In this document: positions 34,801-43,995 of the stretch, piece after piece | Layout of the letters: each line of letters opens with the position of its first letter | How positions within the stretch are numbered: position 1 is the first letter of the stretch | NCBI RefSeq assembly: GCF_030253575.1 | Contig: NC_080563.1 | Location: 15,581,001 to 15,645,000, forward strand | Origin: Rhododendron vialii | Lineage: Eukaryota; Streptophyta; Magnoliopsida; Ericales; Ericaceae | Direction: 5' to 3' | DNA length: 64,000 nt | Program-made: the position numbers and the translations under genes | Notes under the pieces: model-generated | Databases searched by the model: none | What the model was told of the DNA's origin: nothing | Seen by the model: only the letters and a program-made list of their open reading frames with translations

Positions 34801-37800
34801 AGTCACAGTACTAGAACTAGAAACAGAGGCAGTGCCAGAGCTCATTGCAAATATACCAACCAGAAACTATGCCAATAACACAGAGGCAGCCACAATCATC
34901 AACAAACCGCGATCACCAGCAAACAAGAGCAGTAAAATAACAAGACCAAGAAGAAACGAGAAGTCCAAAATAGCCAGACATAAAGTAGGGCAGCCAAATA
35001 AGCCCACAAATAAGAACAGAACAAAATACCAACGGCAAACTCATACCAAAGCGTCAGAAGCAAGCGACAGAAGCATAAAGAGACAGAGATCAGCAATTAG
35101 AAGAGGCGTCGGAGGTCGGTGATGACGAAAGAGAGGTTGCCGAGGGATGGGGCAGGGGCCGACGGGGGCTGGGGAGAGCCGACGAGGGCAGGGTGAGGGC
35201 CAATGGTGGCTGTCGGGATGAGAAAAAGTGTATAGGGTGTTCTGATCGAAAATGGCAAGATCGACGTTAACAGATGCCGCAATGAACAGTATTCGATGAA
35301 CAGTGCCGCGTGAACAGTATCCGATGAACAGTGCGCGTGAACAGTGCCGATGAACAGTCGCGTGAACAGTACGATGAACAGTGCTGCGATGAACAGTGTC
35401 ATTTTCGGGTTTTTTTTTTTTTTTTGCGTCAAGATGATAGCGGAGGGCTGATGGTGGCTGGTGGGTAGTGGGTGGCTGTCGTAGTCGGCCGATGGTGGCT
35501 GCTATAGTAGGTTTAGGGTTTCTAGGGTTTCAAAAGTGGCTGCTATAGTAGGTTTAGGGTTTCAAAGGTGGTTTAAGATTGGGATTGAGAACCCGCTTTG
35601 ATACCATGTTAAAGCATCCAACTCCAAATCAATTGGCGAAGAGTGGAGAGGCTGTCTAGGCTCATATACTAGTTTTGGAGGAGATAATTAACCGATGTGG
35701 AACAAATCCCAACAAAATCCAGGAAGCAGACAATTTTTAATCCAAGCCATATCTCTACCCAGATCAAACCTTAAAGCCCCTCTCCTCATTTCCAACTCTT
35801 GGGTTCTTAACCTGGTAATCTTGGTAGAAATACGCAACACAAGCCTAGAAATGAGTACTACTCCACACATAGGGCAATCTAATGAGTGTAACACCTCCAC
35901 ACACACAAAAAAGGAACCCAACCCACCAAAAGAAAAAGGAGTCTGCTTATCGTTGAACGAGTTATGTTGGAGAGACCTCTCTAATCTAGCTTGCATAGAT
36001 AATTTACCTAAAACATACTGGATGGATGCCACATCCCAATTGTCCATTAAAAAGCATGATTTCAGACTTTCCATTGAAAAACATATTGAAAATCAATTGC
36101 ACAAGAGTTTGTTTTAGGTAACATAGCCCTTAGTTTAACTTTCATCTAAGAAGCACGAACACATTTACAGGCCTAACATATCTGTGACAGCAAGAAGAAC
36201 CATCAATCAGTTTCAATGCATTAAAAGACACGAAAGTCTATGCGTAGGAAAACTACCAATCATACCCTTGTTTTAAACAAGACATAAGCAATGCCCTTTC
36301 CTACACTCGTACCAGAATCTCTGATAACCCGAATGGCCTCAATACTAGACTCAACTGAACAATTGTATCCTGGTCATTATGGGCAACAGACAAGCGAACG
36401 AGAAGTCTGCATTCTGCGAACTACCTAGGAGAGAAGGTGAGGAAGAAGAAGAAAAGCAATTCACCTTCACATCAAACGGCAGGTTGCCCACAAAAGCAGT
36501 CCTCTTGTTATCATAGAGTGTAGCATCTACTCTCTTTAGTTTCTTGCGTGGTGGGCATGCCCTGTCAACACAGACGTGATTTCCTCCAACCTATATCCAA
36601 AGCATTATAATCACTACACTTCAAACAACCTTAAATGAAATTATCCAAGTTTACCCAGAATTTTGTTGATTGAAGATCAGAGGAACAACATACCAATGCC
36701 ATATCATTGGCCAAGGAAGCCTGGGCAGCCTCCTCTGTTTTGAAGACTACGTATGCATGAACACTGCAAAATCCTATCAACTAGTTAGCAAAGAATAAAC
36801 CACCATTTTGGCAAAAGAAAAATACATTCTACACAGCGCTAGTTACAATTCAAACCGTTTGCAGTGTTGTATAATCAATTGTTTTTTTTTTTTTGGTATT
36901 AACCAGATTTTATGTTAGATATCCAAATGAATGGTTTGTGAGAAACGAAAATGGAACCAATCCAGTATATAATTTAATGAATGCAACGAAAGCAGAAAGA
37001 TGGGGGACACCACAAAATTGATGGCTTGATGGCTAGTATGAGAGTTTAAACTTCAACGCAAGAGCAAAACAAAAAACTACAAACCGAAGCACATTAATAA
37101 GCAAACGTGAACTCCAAAAATAACCTGAAGGGGACTGCATCAGTACCCTACTTCAAGGCAAAAGTATAAACAACAGGTTATAGGACTCAAACACCTCGCT
37201 TTATATCGTACCTATCAACAGCGTCACTAGTTTTCTTCTGGATTACTGCACCCTTTCTTGGTATTTTGGTCTGGCATAAACACTCACATGTCATACACAC
37301 ATAATAATCTGAGCAGAAAGCTGTTTACAACATTAAAAAAATAAATAAATCAACAAAACAAAAGAGCAAATCTATAAACCACTCACATCCAATAAAGGAA
37401 CGGACTGAATCCTGATAGACTCAATCTCTCCAAATTGGCTAAATTCCTTAACCAAAACCTTCTTCTTAACCTTCAACTGCAAGTTCCCAACAAACACAGT
37501 CCTCAAAAGTATTGCCTCATCATCAGAGCCATCATCCTTTGGGACCATCATCATGTCCACTGGATCATCAACATGTTTCCTCTTCTCCCCAACTACCCTC
37601 TCTCTCAACCCTCCCCCTCCTCCTCCTTCATTCATCCCCATAGCCCCGCTTCGCCTTTCCTTGTACTCCGCCTCAATCTCATCCCTCTTCCTCTTCTTCC
37701 TCTCCGTCATACCCGAATCCAAGTACTTCCCCTCCACCTGCTTCAGCACCTCCTCAAATTCGGAACCCAAATCGGAGTATTTTCCGAACTCCAAAGATTC

Positions 37801-38184
37801 ATTTGGTTCTGATTCTCTATTTAAACTAGAACCCAATTCAGAGCTCTTTTCTCCCTTTAAACTGGAACCCAAATCAGAGCTTTTTATATCATCACTAAAT
37901 TCAGCACTTTTTATATCATCCCTCTTTGATTTCTTGATCAAACGAATACCGTCACCGTCGTCGATCAGCGCCGTATCCAAGCTGGATTTTTCCTCCTCTC
38001 TCCTCTTCCTCTTATTCACCTCTACAATACCAGAGTCTTCGCATTCACCGGTCGTGGTTTTTTCGGGACCTTCAGCTGAACCAAACCATAACCCCAATTG
38101 CTTTTGCTGCTGATCCAACGCTGCTACAGGTACAGCAGCTGCTGTACCAGTAGCATTATTTCTGTATGTATTGTAAGAGCAAAC
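31866..38184 (-). CDS. RBM34-like nucleolar RNA-binding protein with two RRMs (start and RRM2 uncertain)
   Basis: Minus-strand exons: open frame from 38184 down to 37387, then 37270-37212, 36763-36694, 36590-36465, 36349-36266 and 32192-31866. Phases agree at every junction. Exon 1 is Lys/Glu-rich and ends with RRM1 RNP2 (TVFVGNLQLKVKK); exon 3 has the RNP1 segment VHAYVVFKTEEAA. Exon 4 carries a second RNP2 (RTAFVGNLPFDVK), exon 5 RNP1 VGKGIAYVLFK, and exon 6 a basic tail ending KKLRKLR. Family knowledge: a nucleolar protein. Two oddities appear. No ATG lies in the exon 1 frame before the conserved region; the frame starts NATGTAAAVPVAALDQQ, so an upstream exon may be missing or displaced by MITEs. 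Exon 5 needs an unusual acceptor (TTGAG), because about 15 residues of RRM2 helix 1 are absent and a one-frame shift is present. It could be a pseudogene. The last intron holds a retrotransposon. Confidence 0.72.
32639..32643. repeat. Target-site duplication AAATC (left) of the Copia-derived element
   Basis: AAATC precedes the left LTR and recurs at 35715-35719 after the right LTR. Confidence 0.85.
32644..32751 (-). repeat. 3' LTR of the Copia-derived element (108 bp)
   Basis: On the minus strand it runs from TGTTGGGATTTGTCCCACAT to GATGCTTTAACA. It differs from the 5' LTR at four transitions. Such short LTRs are usual for TRIMs and unusual for coding Copia elements. Confidence 0.9.
32706..33629 (-). 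pseudogene. Copia integrase fragment, truncated
   Basis: The frame begins in the protease region and continues through the pre-integrase zinc region: HHCRLGHPS then LPCEVYEFSKHRR, where the second cysteine of CxxC is a tyrosine. The catalytic core starts LVHSDIWGPV (first Asp), then FVDDYSRLTYVYLM, then IFRSDNAGEY (second Asp). The frame stays on integrase to about FFDEHGI. It then enters unrelated sequence that reads like a retroelement leader, so the third catalytic residue and the DNA-binding end are lost. It could not encode an active integrase. Confidence 0.85.
33616..34845 (-). pseudogene. Copia gag and protease start
   Basis: A 409-residue frame from an ATG at 34845. It has a UBN2/gag-like N-terminal domain (LLNGRNYAVWAKAVKVYYVG about residues 35-54; LFGLSSSAYDSIRSNLLGG near 195-213). 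A Gly/Arg/Ser-rich linker follows, then a zinc knuckle CTYCHGTNHIVDFCW (CX2CX4HX4C) and the aspartic protease motif WVIDSGATDHMTG near the end. Shortly after that motif the frame closes and the polyprotein continues in the overlapping frame at 33629, a frameshift. Gag itself looks intact. Confidence 0.85.
35275..35405 (-). repeat. Tandem CACTGTTCA-type array in the Copia leader
   Basis: About ten imperfect copies of TGAACAGTGC (plus strand) separated by CGAT, CGCG or CCGA spacers of variable length lie between the primer-binding site and gag. On the element's own strand the unit reads GCACTGTTCA. Confidence 0.85.
35503..35572 (-). repeat. GGTTTAGGGTTT doublet next to the Copia primer site
   Basis: GGCTGCTATAGTAGGTTTAG occurs twice in tandem, each followed by GGTTT or similar telomere-like words. 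It is a local duplication in the leader, not a telomere array. Confidence 0.6.
35592..35606 (-). other. Primer-binding site of the Copia element (initiator tRNA-Met type)
   Basis: On the minus strand TGGTATCAAAGCGGG directly follows the 5' LTR. The canonical plant site is TGGTATCAGAGC; one base differs. Confidence 0.85.
35607..35714 (-). repeat. 5' LTR of the Copia-derived element (108 bp)
   Basis: Direct repeat of 32644-32751. Immediately followed on the element strand by the tRNA-Met primer site and flanked outside by AAATC. Confidence 0.9.
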
Positions 38185-38204
38185 CTATTCGACAGTGGTT
38201 ACTT

Positions 38205-38545
38205 GAACGTTAGCCGCTTTGCTTATTTTTTGTTTTTATTTAAATTTTGTTCGTATTTGCTAATTTTTCATTAATTTTTTGGAAATTATCGTATCATCAT
38301 GACGAGAGAAATCTAAAAAGTAAAAAATTATGATTCAAATCCAATTTTTTTTAAATAAAGATAAAAATAAACCAATAAGCTAATTTTTTCGTCTTTATTC
38401 AAAAAAAAAAAAATTTCGATCACAATTTTTTACTTTTTAGATTCCTCTCGTTATGATAATACATCCCTAAAAAATTAAAGAGAAACTAACAAATACGAAA
38501 AAAATTTGAATAAGGACAAAAAATAAGCCAAACGGTCAAACATAA
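38205..38545. mobile_element. MITE with long inverted repeats just upstream of the RBM34-like frame
   Basis: The left arm GCTTATTTTTTGTTTTTATT, TTTTGTTCGTATTTGCTAAT and TTAATTTTTTGG pairs with the right arm read backwards (GCTTATTTTTTGTCCTTATT, TTTCGTATTTGTTAGT, TTAATTTTTTAGG). Inner blocks around GAGAGAAATCTAAAAAGTAA and TTACTTTTTAGATTCCTCTC also pair. About 340 bp, starting 20 bases upstream of the last in-frame stop before the RBM34-like exon 1. Confidence 0.85.
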
Positions 38546-38552
38546 GGGAAAT

Positions 38553-38667
38553 GATTTTGCCACTTTTTTTTTTGTTAATGTCACTCTCTTTAAGTGTATT
38601 TTTATTTTTTACACAAAAATACACTTACAGAGAAGTTATGTTAACAAAAGAAATGAGTGACAAAATC
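38553..38667. mobile_element. Hairpin MITE, family A copy 4
   Basis: GATTTTGCCACTT and GAGTGACAAAATC termini. The inner TTAAGTGTATTTTT pairs with AAAAATACACTTACAGAG. It abuts the 38205 MITE. Confidence 0.8.
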
Positions 38668-38694
38668 AGCAGCGAAATGAAAACCTAAACAATT

Positions 38695-39785
38695 GCAATG
38701 TAATAATCAAAATTGGATAACCAAAAGTTGCCATATCATTTTTTGATTATCCATTTAAGACATTGCTAAGGTTAGCAATGTAGAGGTCCACAATATAATA
38801 ATCAAAATTGGATAACCAAAACTTGCCACATCACTTTTTTAAACTACAAATTTCTAAAAACTAAATTTTTTGACAATAATTTGAATACTCTTTTTGAAAA
38901 AAAATAACAATTTTTTTTAAGAAAATAGTTTAATGAAAAAAAATTGAAAATAGTTTTTTTCAAAAAGAAAACAGTTTAAAAAAACAATTTTTTTTTTTTT
39001 TGAAAAACTGTTACGGCCCCTTTGGATGGAGGGGTGAGAAAGGAGAGTCTTCTCCGTTAATGGTGAGAAAGGAGAAGAGAGGGGAGTGATTTCTCACTGT
39101 ACAACCCAAACAACCGTGAGAAATCAAACCCTCTCCGGCGACCAAGATCTGTAAACTCCGGTGACGAAGCTTTCTTCGGCGACGATCTCCCAACACCGGC
39201 GACGAGCTAGCAACTCCGGCGTAGCCCGCATGCGCGCCTTCCTTTCCTTTCTCACGGAATCGCGCCACATCCGGTGCGATTCAGAAATGGGGTCTTGAGA
39301 GGAAACGGTTTCTCTCTTTCCCCATCCCTTTCTCGCCTGATGGCTCTCCCAAACGTGGGAGAGAGTCGGATTCCTCACCCTCTCCTTTCTTCTCGCTCGA
39401 AATCACTCGTTCCAAACGAGCTGTTAGAATCCGTTTTTTTTTTTTTTTTTGTAAAAACACTTATAAATTTTTTTTTTTTTGTAAATACTTTTTTTTTTAA
39501 GTTTCTGAAAAAAAAAAGTTTTTAAAAACAATTTTTTGGAAAAATTGTTGCGAGAGAAGGTTTTTATGTAGTGATGGGTGTACTTGATTGAAAAAATGTG
39601 AGGACCATTAAATTTGATTATTGCCAAAAAGGTTGCTAATTTTGATTATTTAAAGGCCAAAATTTGATTAGTTGCTAAGAGGTTGCTAAATTTGGTTATT
39701 ACAATGTGAGCACTTTTTTGAGCAAACATTGCTAACTTTAGCAAGCTTTTGGTTTTGATTATTACATAGCGGATGCTCTAAGATA
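38695..39785. mobile_element. MITE interrupted by a Harbinger-type element
   Basis: The left part has GCAATGTAATAATCAAAATT and GACATTGCTAAGGTTAGCAA. The right part, reversed, has GCTATGTAATAATCAAAACC and TTGCTAAAGTTAGCAATGTT, so the outer ends are inverted copies. The centre is low-complexity (A/T runs) and contains the 39014-39423 insertion. Confidence 0.55.
39014..39423. mobile_element. Tourist-like (PIF/Harbinger-type) non-autonomous element, 410 bp
   Basis: Termini CGGCCCCTTTGGATGGAG and, reversed, CAGCTCGTTTGGAACGAG are inverted matches. TTA flanks both sides (39011-39013 and 39424-39426), the 3-bp duplication of this superfamily. The interior is GC-rich, unlike its surroundings, and non-coding. 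Confidence 0.65.
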
Positions 39786-41343
39786 GGTTTAGTATTTGTT
39801 TCATGATGATACGTTATCCCCCATAGTATTAGCGGCACGCACAAGAAAAAATGGCTTTAGACTAGATAAAATAGGCCGACCCAAAGATTCTTGATGTTTG
39901 TTTTGAATGCTTAACAATTTTCATTTATATTAACAGAGCTGTTTCTGTTGAAAATGTGTAGGTATATAAATAGAATAGTATCTACATTCGTTCGATCTTA
40001 TTTTATGATAAGAATATAAACGTCCAATCAAGAAAATACTTTATAGAACTTATACTATATACTAAGCAAATGTAGTTTTCAAAAATAAAATCAAGTTATT
40101 TCCTTAATTATCTCTCCTATATGGCATTTTCTTAATAAATTCTTTTTTTTTTCCTACACTTTTTAGAATATCACAAGTTAGGGGAAAAAAAAAAGCTTTC
40201 AAACTTCCTTTCATGTTTAAACATTTTCTCATTAAAAAATTTACATTTAATGTTAAATCATAAATAATGAGGGATAAATAACATTACTACATTACACATT
40301 ATTTTGTACTTGGTTCCGTGCATAGCACGGAATCACGGATAGGACGCTTGTATAAACATACAGTAATGTTTTCAAATCTTTTAATTTATATCTTTACCTG
40401 TTTCAAATTATATAAACTTTCCTTCCCAATTTATTACTTTTAAGTTTTCACCCTTTTACATTGTTAACATCAAAGAGGAATACACCACGTTTTCTTCTTT
40501 TACCCCTTTTAAAAAAAATAAAAATAAATAGAGAGCAAGTTACACGTTTGGCTCATAGAAAATAATATACCCCTTCCTTTTTCAATTAGTCATTTTAATA
40601 GTGCTCACTTTTACATTCATTGCATTCAAAGAGGGTTGACAACTCCTATGTAAAGGACAAATTGATTTGCTATTCACTACCTCTCTCTACGCTAGAAACA
40701 TGAAAATTGATTTGCCTCTGGCAAAAGTGCACTGCTTTAGCAGGGGCGTTGTAGATTCCAGACTTTCTTTTCCGTCTGAATTATCCATGAGATTTGTGTC
40801 TAAATTCTCTCAATCACTCACACCCTCTTTTTGTTCATGTATCTTGGTAAACAGTAGGAACAAGGACGGAACCAGAATTTTACTTTAGCAGTGGCGAAAT
40901 ATATATTAAAAAAATAAAAAAATGCATTACAATATTAATAGTCATCGGTTCCAGAAAAAAAATTAAAATAACATAATAACAACTATAGTAAATGATGTTT
41001 TTCATTTGCATATAGAGTATGAAAAAAGACTAATTTTAATTTTGGGCATCGATAATGCCACTCCAACAACAACAACAGCAACAGAATCCATGTAGTCCTC
41101 AATCATTAGGGGTATGAGCAGAGGAGGATTGGAGACAGACTTAACTTTTAACAATATGTACAAAGTGACTGATCTCAGAATACCACTTAAACAGTAGCCC
41201 CATTATACGTGTTTTGCTGTGGAACTATGCCCAAATCAAAGCCAAATGACATCAAAGAGGGCAGACCTAGAGACCCAATTCAATTTATGTGCACATTACC
41301 ATGCTTCCTTCATTGATAGTCTATAGCATCAGTTTGCACAAAG
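39786..41343. other. Intergenic, no gene recognised
   Basis: AT-rich. A small perfect hairpin, TTCCGTGCATAGCACGGAA, is at 40315-40333. No gene. Confidence 0.45.
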
Positions 41344-41471
41344 AATTAAATGCCACTCCCCAAATTTATAATGTCACTCCCCAAATCCCTATATGGATTT
41401 TCCAAATTGATAACCACACTCCCTTTTAGGAGTGACATTATATATTTGGGGAGTGACATTATAATTAAATT
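41344..41471. mobile_element. Hairpin MITE with doubled GCCACTCCCC arms (128 bp)
   Basis: Each arm carries the core twice: left TGCCACTCCCCAAATTTATA then TGTCACTCCCC, right GGAGTGACATTATATA then TTGGGGAGTGACATTATAAT. Outer AATTAAAT and ATAATTAAATT complete the hairpin. Confidence 0.75.
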
Positions 41472-42567
41472 CTTTTAATTTTTTAGGTTAAGTTATTTTA
41501 GGGTTATAATTAATGTGGAGTTTTTTTTCTTAATTACACATCATCATTTATATTATTTCACTTTGGCCCATTGAATTTAGTTTTAGAATACTTTTTTTGG
41601 GTCTCATTTCTTAAAAAAAAATAAAAAATAGATTTATGACTAATATATAATAAAAAATAAGAAAAAAATCTAGCAGTGGCGAGACTATATAAGTTGGAAA
41701 TACATTTTTTTTTCACATATAATAATTGCGTTTTCTAAAATTTTTGTCGTGGCGGCCGCCGCTACTAGACCCCCCTGATCCCATCCTTGAGTAGGAAAAT
41801 GTAAAATGAGAGTGCAATTACACCAATTAGTTTTTGTTAGATCAGCTATTACACCAATTAGTTTTTGTTTTTTGGGTAAGCACGATTACACCAATTAGTT
41901 GTTCTGTGGCTGTTCAAAAAAAGAAGAGGTTGTTTTTGGGCAATTCATTTTCTTGCCCCAAGTCCAAAGATGTTCATCGTCAAAAGTGACTTGATAAAAA
42001 TAATGGGAAGAACATGTTTGAAGACGACCCGTTGATTATGAAGAAAATAGTCTCTCATGTACTCCATGTTTAGCCTTCAATGTAAAACTAATTTCCCTAC
42101 ACTCCTCTTCCAGTATTCATTTTTTGTTTCATTTTATATGTTAGTATCTTCATGAGAGATTTTCTTATGTTTGAGGTATTTTTATTACAACAAAATATGC
42201 AATTTTTTAAGGGTGTTTTGAATTGATGTGTGTTTTTATTTATTTTTAATGTTGTTGATTAGATGAACTTTGTTTAAATGTCATTTGAAAACATTAGCTC
42301 TGGACCAGTCGGCTTGATTGGCGGGGTGGTTAACAATAGAGAAAATAATCCATTTTATGTTTAGAGTGCATTACTTCACGCCATTAGGCACAGATAAATC
42401 CTAGTCTTTATTATAACACAAAGCAGTTTTTGTTAAAAATATCTAGGCGGATAAACAAGAGCAATCTCTACAAGCATTTGATCACTTTCTATTAACTTTG
42501 TAGGCATCGGATTATTTTTTTAAAAAAGATACGGAGAATATTCTTCTAATAAATCTATACCTCTTTA
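41472..42567. other. Intergenic, no gene recognised
   Basis: A short GC-rich run GTGGCGGCCGCCGC at about 41751 interrupts AT-rich sequence. ACACCAATTAGTTTTTGTT is repeated at about 41820-41870. No gene. Confidence 0.45.
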
Positions 42568-43995
42568 TGCTTAGCTCCACAACCTCGCCTTCAAATATAA
42601 GGTTGAGAAAACCTCAAGCGTAGGGCTAAGTCGTCGATAGCATAATATCTGGAAGTCCAGGATCGTTCCCATAGAGAATCGAATATAGCTTAATTTGGAT
42701 TGAAGGATTTATGTCGGATTGCGGCGTTTAAGTCGGCCAACTTGGTTTTGCTTTAAACGGAAACTAAGGAAAAAGACTAGAAAAGAGCTTTATGAACTAA
42801 AAAAGGCAAGCCCAGGGATCTCCATCTCTTGACAAAGGCCGCTACTAATTCTCAATTATAACTCAAACGAGAGTCACGACCGCGTGCTCACGCCCGGAAG
42901 ATTTAACTTTAATGACTACGTTTATCCAAAAATGTGATTAAACGAAATTAAATCAACCTATTTTTGCCAATGTATCTAACACGTAGGAGGCCACGAGCCC
43001 TCGGCATGTCGCTTGCCAAGACCGCTTGACTAAATGATATACTAAGGAGTTAACACCCCTCGCTTAGACCGAAATGGCTAGGTTAGCTTAATTCCGAAAA
43101 TCATGATTTTAAGCCCGAAAGTTTGAGAACCAAATAACCACCTAAGTCATTAAGAAAGATTAGCCCAAGACTTAGCCAAAAAACTACTCAACCATCCTTA
43201 AAGAATAAACGAGAGCGTAAAAATGAGACATGATTTCTAACCGATAGAATCAAAAACAAACTTGATTTTATAAAAGATCTAGTCCATGCTAACAACTTTA
43301 ATAAACGAGAAAAGAACAAACGAGAAGTACTTACTAGAGTTCTTGAAGAAATGAACTAAGAAAGCTTGGAAACCATTAATGGTGTTCTAGAAATTGAATA
43401 CGACTTAAAGTGGAAGATGACAACTCTTAAAGATGAGAGAGGGAGACTCTATTTATACAAGGTGGCCTACTCTCTCACAAAATATTCCAAAAATATTTTA
43501 AAAGTAGCCAAAAGTGGAAAATATCCCAAAAGTGAAAAGTTGAAAAAAGTAGCAAAATGTGAACATTTTCTGCAACATGAACCGATACTGGTCAACCCCC
43601 AGTACCAGTACAAGGTCTACAAAAATCTGCCAAAACCAAAACTCTGATCAGCACGTACCGGTACTGGGGGTTGCCCAGTATCGGTTCATAGTCTCCAGAA
43701 CTTTTATTTTGAGCTTGCCTTGGTCTAAACAGCTCGACGATGACCTGACAACCCCTAGCCTCTTAATTAATCACCCGACGGGTCTTTATGGGGAAATGCC
43801 ACATGGCCTCAGATGCTTGGATGCTTCCGAGAGCGACCCTTAGCGATAAAAACCGCCGTAATGCAACGTTTAACCTGAAACTAACCAAAAACAACCTTAC
43901 ATGCAAAATGAGATAAAAATAATAAATTAAGAAATCAAACGCTACAAATTAAAGAATTTTAAGCGCCAAGATTATACAATCTAGGCCGCTTATCA
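42568..43995 (-). repeat. Solo LTR related to the 7.2 kb element's LTR (1,428 bp)
   Basis: On the plus strand it starts TGCTTAGCTCCACAACCTCG and ends CGCTTATCA, the reverse of an LTR running TGATAAGCG...GGAGCTAAGCA. CTTTA flanks both ends (42563-42567, 43996-44000). The first 750 bases are the clear antisense match to the 3' part of the LTR at 11749. The other half is diverged, with GTACCGGTAC-type palindromes where the other LTR has GTATCGATAC. No internal domain, so it arose by LTR-LTR recombination. Confidence 0.88.
43578..43690. repeat. 33-bp inverted repeat in the solo LTR
   Basis: The arm near 43579-43612 (GAACCGATACTGG then CCCCCAGTACCAGTAC) is inverted near 43654-43690 (GTACCGGTACTGGGGG then CCCAGTATCGGTTC), with only a few mismatches. 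Confidence 0.75.

Larger units (their letters stand above)
32644..35714 (-). mobile_element. Copia-derived LTR retrotransposon with 108-bp LTRs and TRIM-like 3' end
   Basis: Two 108-bp direct repeats (32644-32751, 35607-35714) differ at four positions and are flanked by AAATC. Read on the minus strand, the order is 5' LTR, initiator-Met primer site TGGTATCAAAGCGGG, a leader with a tandem motif array, gag, protease, the first part of integrase, then a second primer-site-like TGGTATCAGAGCTAG (about 32892-32878), about 125 bp of non-coding sequence with a CACGTGC/GCACGTG pair, the polypurine GCGGGGGAG, and the 3' LTR. The integrase C terminus, RT and RNase H are missing. It sits antisense-neutral in the last intron of the RBM34-like gene (same strand). 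It cannot move by itself. Confidence 0.88.

Noticed and set aside
35503..35572. Telomere-like GGTTTAGGG words
   Set aside because: Only two copies, within a 35-bp local duplication in the Copia leader; not a telomeric array.
40312..40345. TTCCGTGCATAGCACGGAA hairpin as a possible Helitron 3' end
   Set aside because: No CTRR terminus follows within the expected distance and no 5' TC end was found.
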